A stretch of 6,149 bases of DNA from Planctomycetota bacterium (GTDB lineage: Bacteria > Planctomycetota > PUPC01 > JACPCR01), in assembly GCA_030740295.1 (NCBI GenBank), contig JASLXP010000451.1, positions 1-6,149 of the forward strand, read 5' to 3'. This document shows, one piece after another, positions 5,264-6,149 of the stretch. Both the position numbers and the translations under genes were made by a program. Every line of letters starts with the position of its first letter. Within the stretch, counting starts at the first letter, position 1. Below the pieces are notes generated by a model. The model was not told where the DNA came from and did not search any database. It saw only the letters and a list, made by a program, of their open reading frames with translations.

Positions 5264-6149
5264 ATGCGTGACCTTTACGACCAAATCATAGAACTCTCTC
5301 AAGCGGGCCTGAAATGCGCGTTGTGCACGCTTGTGAGTACGCGCGGGTCCACGCCACAGGAGGCCGGGGCAAAACTGCTGGTCTTTCCTGACGGAAAGAC
5401 CGCCGGCACCATCGGAGGCGGATGCGTCGAGGCAGAAGTCAGACGAAGGGCCCTTCAGGCACTCGATTCCGGTTCTCCCCAAGTGATGGATTTTGTGCTG
5501 GACCACGATTTTGGATGGGATGATGGCCTGATCTGTGGCGGCCGAATGGATGTATTCGTAGATGTCCTGGACGAACAGAGCGCCGCGATATTTCAGGAGC
5601 TTCGCAATCGCGTCGAGGCGAAATCGCCCGTTGTTCTCGGTTCATTCATCAAGGGCGAAAATGCGGGAGCGAAGTTTCTTTATGCTGCGGAAGAGAATGA
5701 ACTGATAGGGCTCGAAGGCGGGGAAAGTTCAGAAGACATCCGCAAGGCAGCCCGGAGCTCCCGAACAGCAAATGAGACGAGCCTGCTCCCCGTTGCCGAA
5801 TCTGAAGACCAGGTATTTCTGGAACCTCATCTTCCAAAACCCACACTACTTATCGCCGGTGCAGGCCATGTGGGGCAGGCGCTTGCTCATCAGGGGCAAC
5901 TCCTGGATTTCGAAGTTGTCGTCGTCGATGACCGCGAAACATTCGCTAATCCGAACGTTCTGCCTGATGCAGACAAAATCATCGTGGATGACATCCCCAG
6001 GGGGCTGAAAGAATTTCCAGTCGATGAAGACACCTATATTGTCATTGTCACCCGCGGCCATCTTCACGATCAGGACGCGCTCTTCAGCGTCATTGACCGG
6101 CCGGCAGCCTACAAGGGACTGATTGGAAGCCGCAGGAAAATCCGGATGA
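5264..6149 (+). CDS. XdhC/CoxI-family molybdenum cofactor chaperone (C-terminus beyond window)
   Basis: XdhC proteins bind molybdenum cofactor, promote its sulfuration and hand it to xanthine dehydrogenase-type molybdenum hydroxylases in the cytoplasm. The frame from the ATG at 5264 stays open for 295 codons to the window edge. The N-terminal CoxI-like part has ALCTLVSTRGSTPQEAGAKLLV (19-40) and GTIGGGCVEAEV (48-59), with a later LICGGRMDVFVD block (89-100). A linker leads to a Rossmann-type XdhC C-terminal domain with LLIAGAGHVGQALA (about 195-208), VVVVDDR and IVTRGHLHDQDAL; KGLIGSRRKIRM stands at the break. Family members are about 330-380 residues, so roughly 40-80 are outside. It lies 45 bp after the ribulokinase in the same direction, so co-transcription is plausible. 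No molybdenum hydroxylase subunit is in view, so the client enzyme is unknown. Confidence 0.92.
   Translation, partial: MRDLYDQIIELSQAGLKCALCTLVSTRGSTPQEAGAKLLVFPDGKTAGTIGGGCVEAEVRRRALQALDSGSPQVMDFVLDHDFGWDDGLICGGRMDVFVDVLDEQSAAIFQELRNRVEAKSPVVLGSFIKGENAGAKFLYAAEENELIGLEGGESSEDIRKAARSSRTANETSLLPVAESEDQVFLEPHLPKPTLLIAGAGHVGQALAHQGQLLDFEVVVVDDRETFANPNVLPDADKIIVDDIPRGLKEFPVDEDTYIVIVTRGHLHDQDALFSVIDRPAAYKGLIGSRRKIRM

Overview
The window is bacterial, moderately GC-rich chromosomal DNA with ordinary, intact-looking metabolic and regulatory genes. There are no phage, IS, CRISPR, tRNA or rRNA signatures. The lineage cannot be fixed from this stretch. Of the genes whose starts are inside the window, only the last has a clear Shine-Dalgarno sequence, and the main intergenic gap is filled with heptanucleotide tandem repeats. 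Both traits fit several environmental phyla, and the pseudouridine synthase has a vaguely planctomycete-like feel, but that is only an impression.

Layout: (1) 1-928, minus strand: RluD-type 23S rRNA pseudouridine synthase (S4 domain plus catalytic HRLD motif), cut at its C-terminus by the window edge. (2) 929-1391: gene-free divergent intergenic region, almost wholly occupied by an unusual nested imperfect palindrome (about 933-1319). It is built from two families of 7-bp repeats, each present in inverted orientation on both sides of the element, plus a non-heptameric inverted pair. A good sigma70-like promoter (1322-1351) lies just outside its right end. (3) 1392-2135, plus: response regulator fusing a CheY-like receiver to a PilZ (c-di-GMP binding) domain. 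(4) 2132-3445, plus: MOFRL-family glycerate 2-kinase, starting inside the stop of the regulator (ATGA overlap). (5) 3548-5218, plus: AraB-type ribulokinase. (6) 5264-window end, plus: XdhC/CoxI-family molybdenum-cofactor chaperone, cut at its C-terminus.

The four plus-strand genes are co-directional with gaps of -4, 102 and 45 bp and could form one transcription unit driven from 1322-1351. Glycerate kinase and XdhC could both serve purine catabolism: a molybdenum hydroxylase at the top, then glyoxylate to tartronate semialdehyde to glycerate to 2-phosphoglycerate at the bottom. The ribulokinase would feed pentose into the pentose phosphate pathway. This grouping is inference; no araA, araD, xanthine dehydrogenase or glyoxylate carboligase gene is visible here.

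The most noteworthy items are the nested heptamer palindrome between the divergent genes and the receiver-PilZ regulator translationally linked to a central-carbon kinase.
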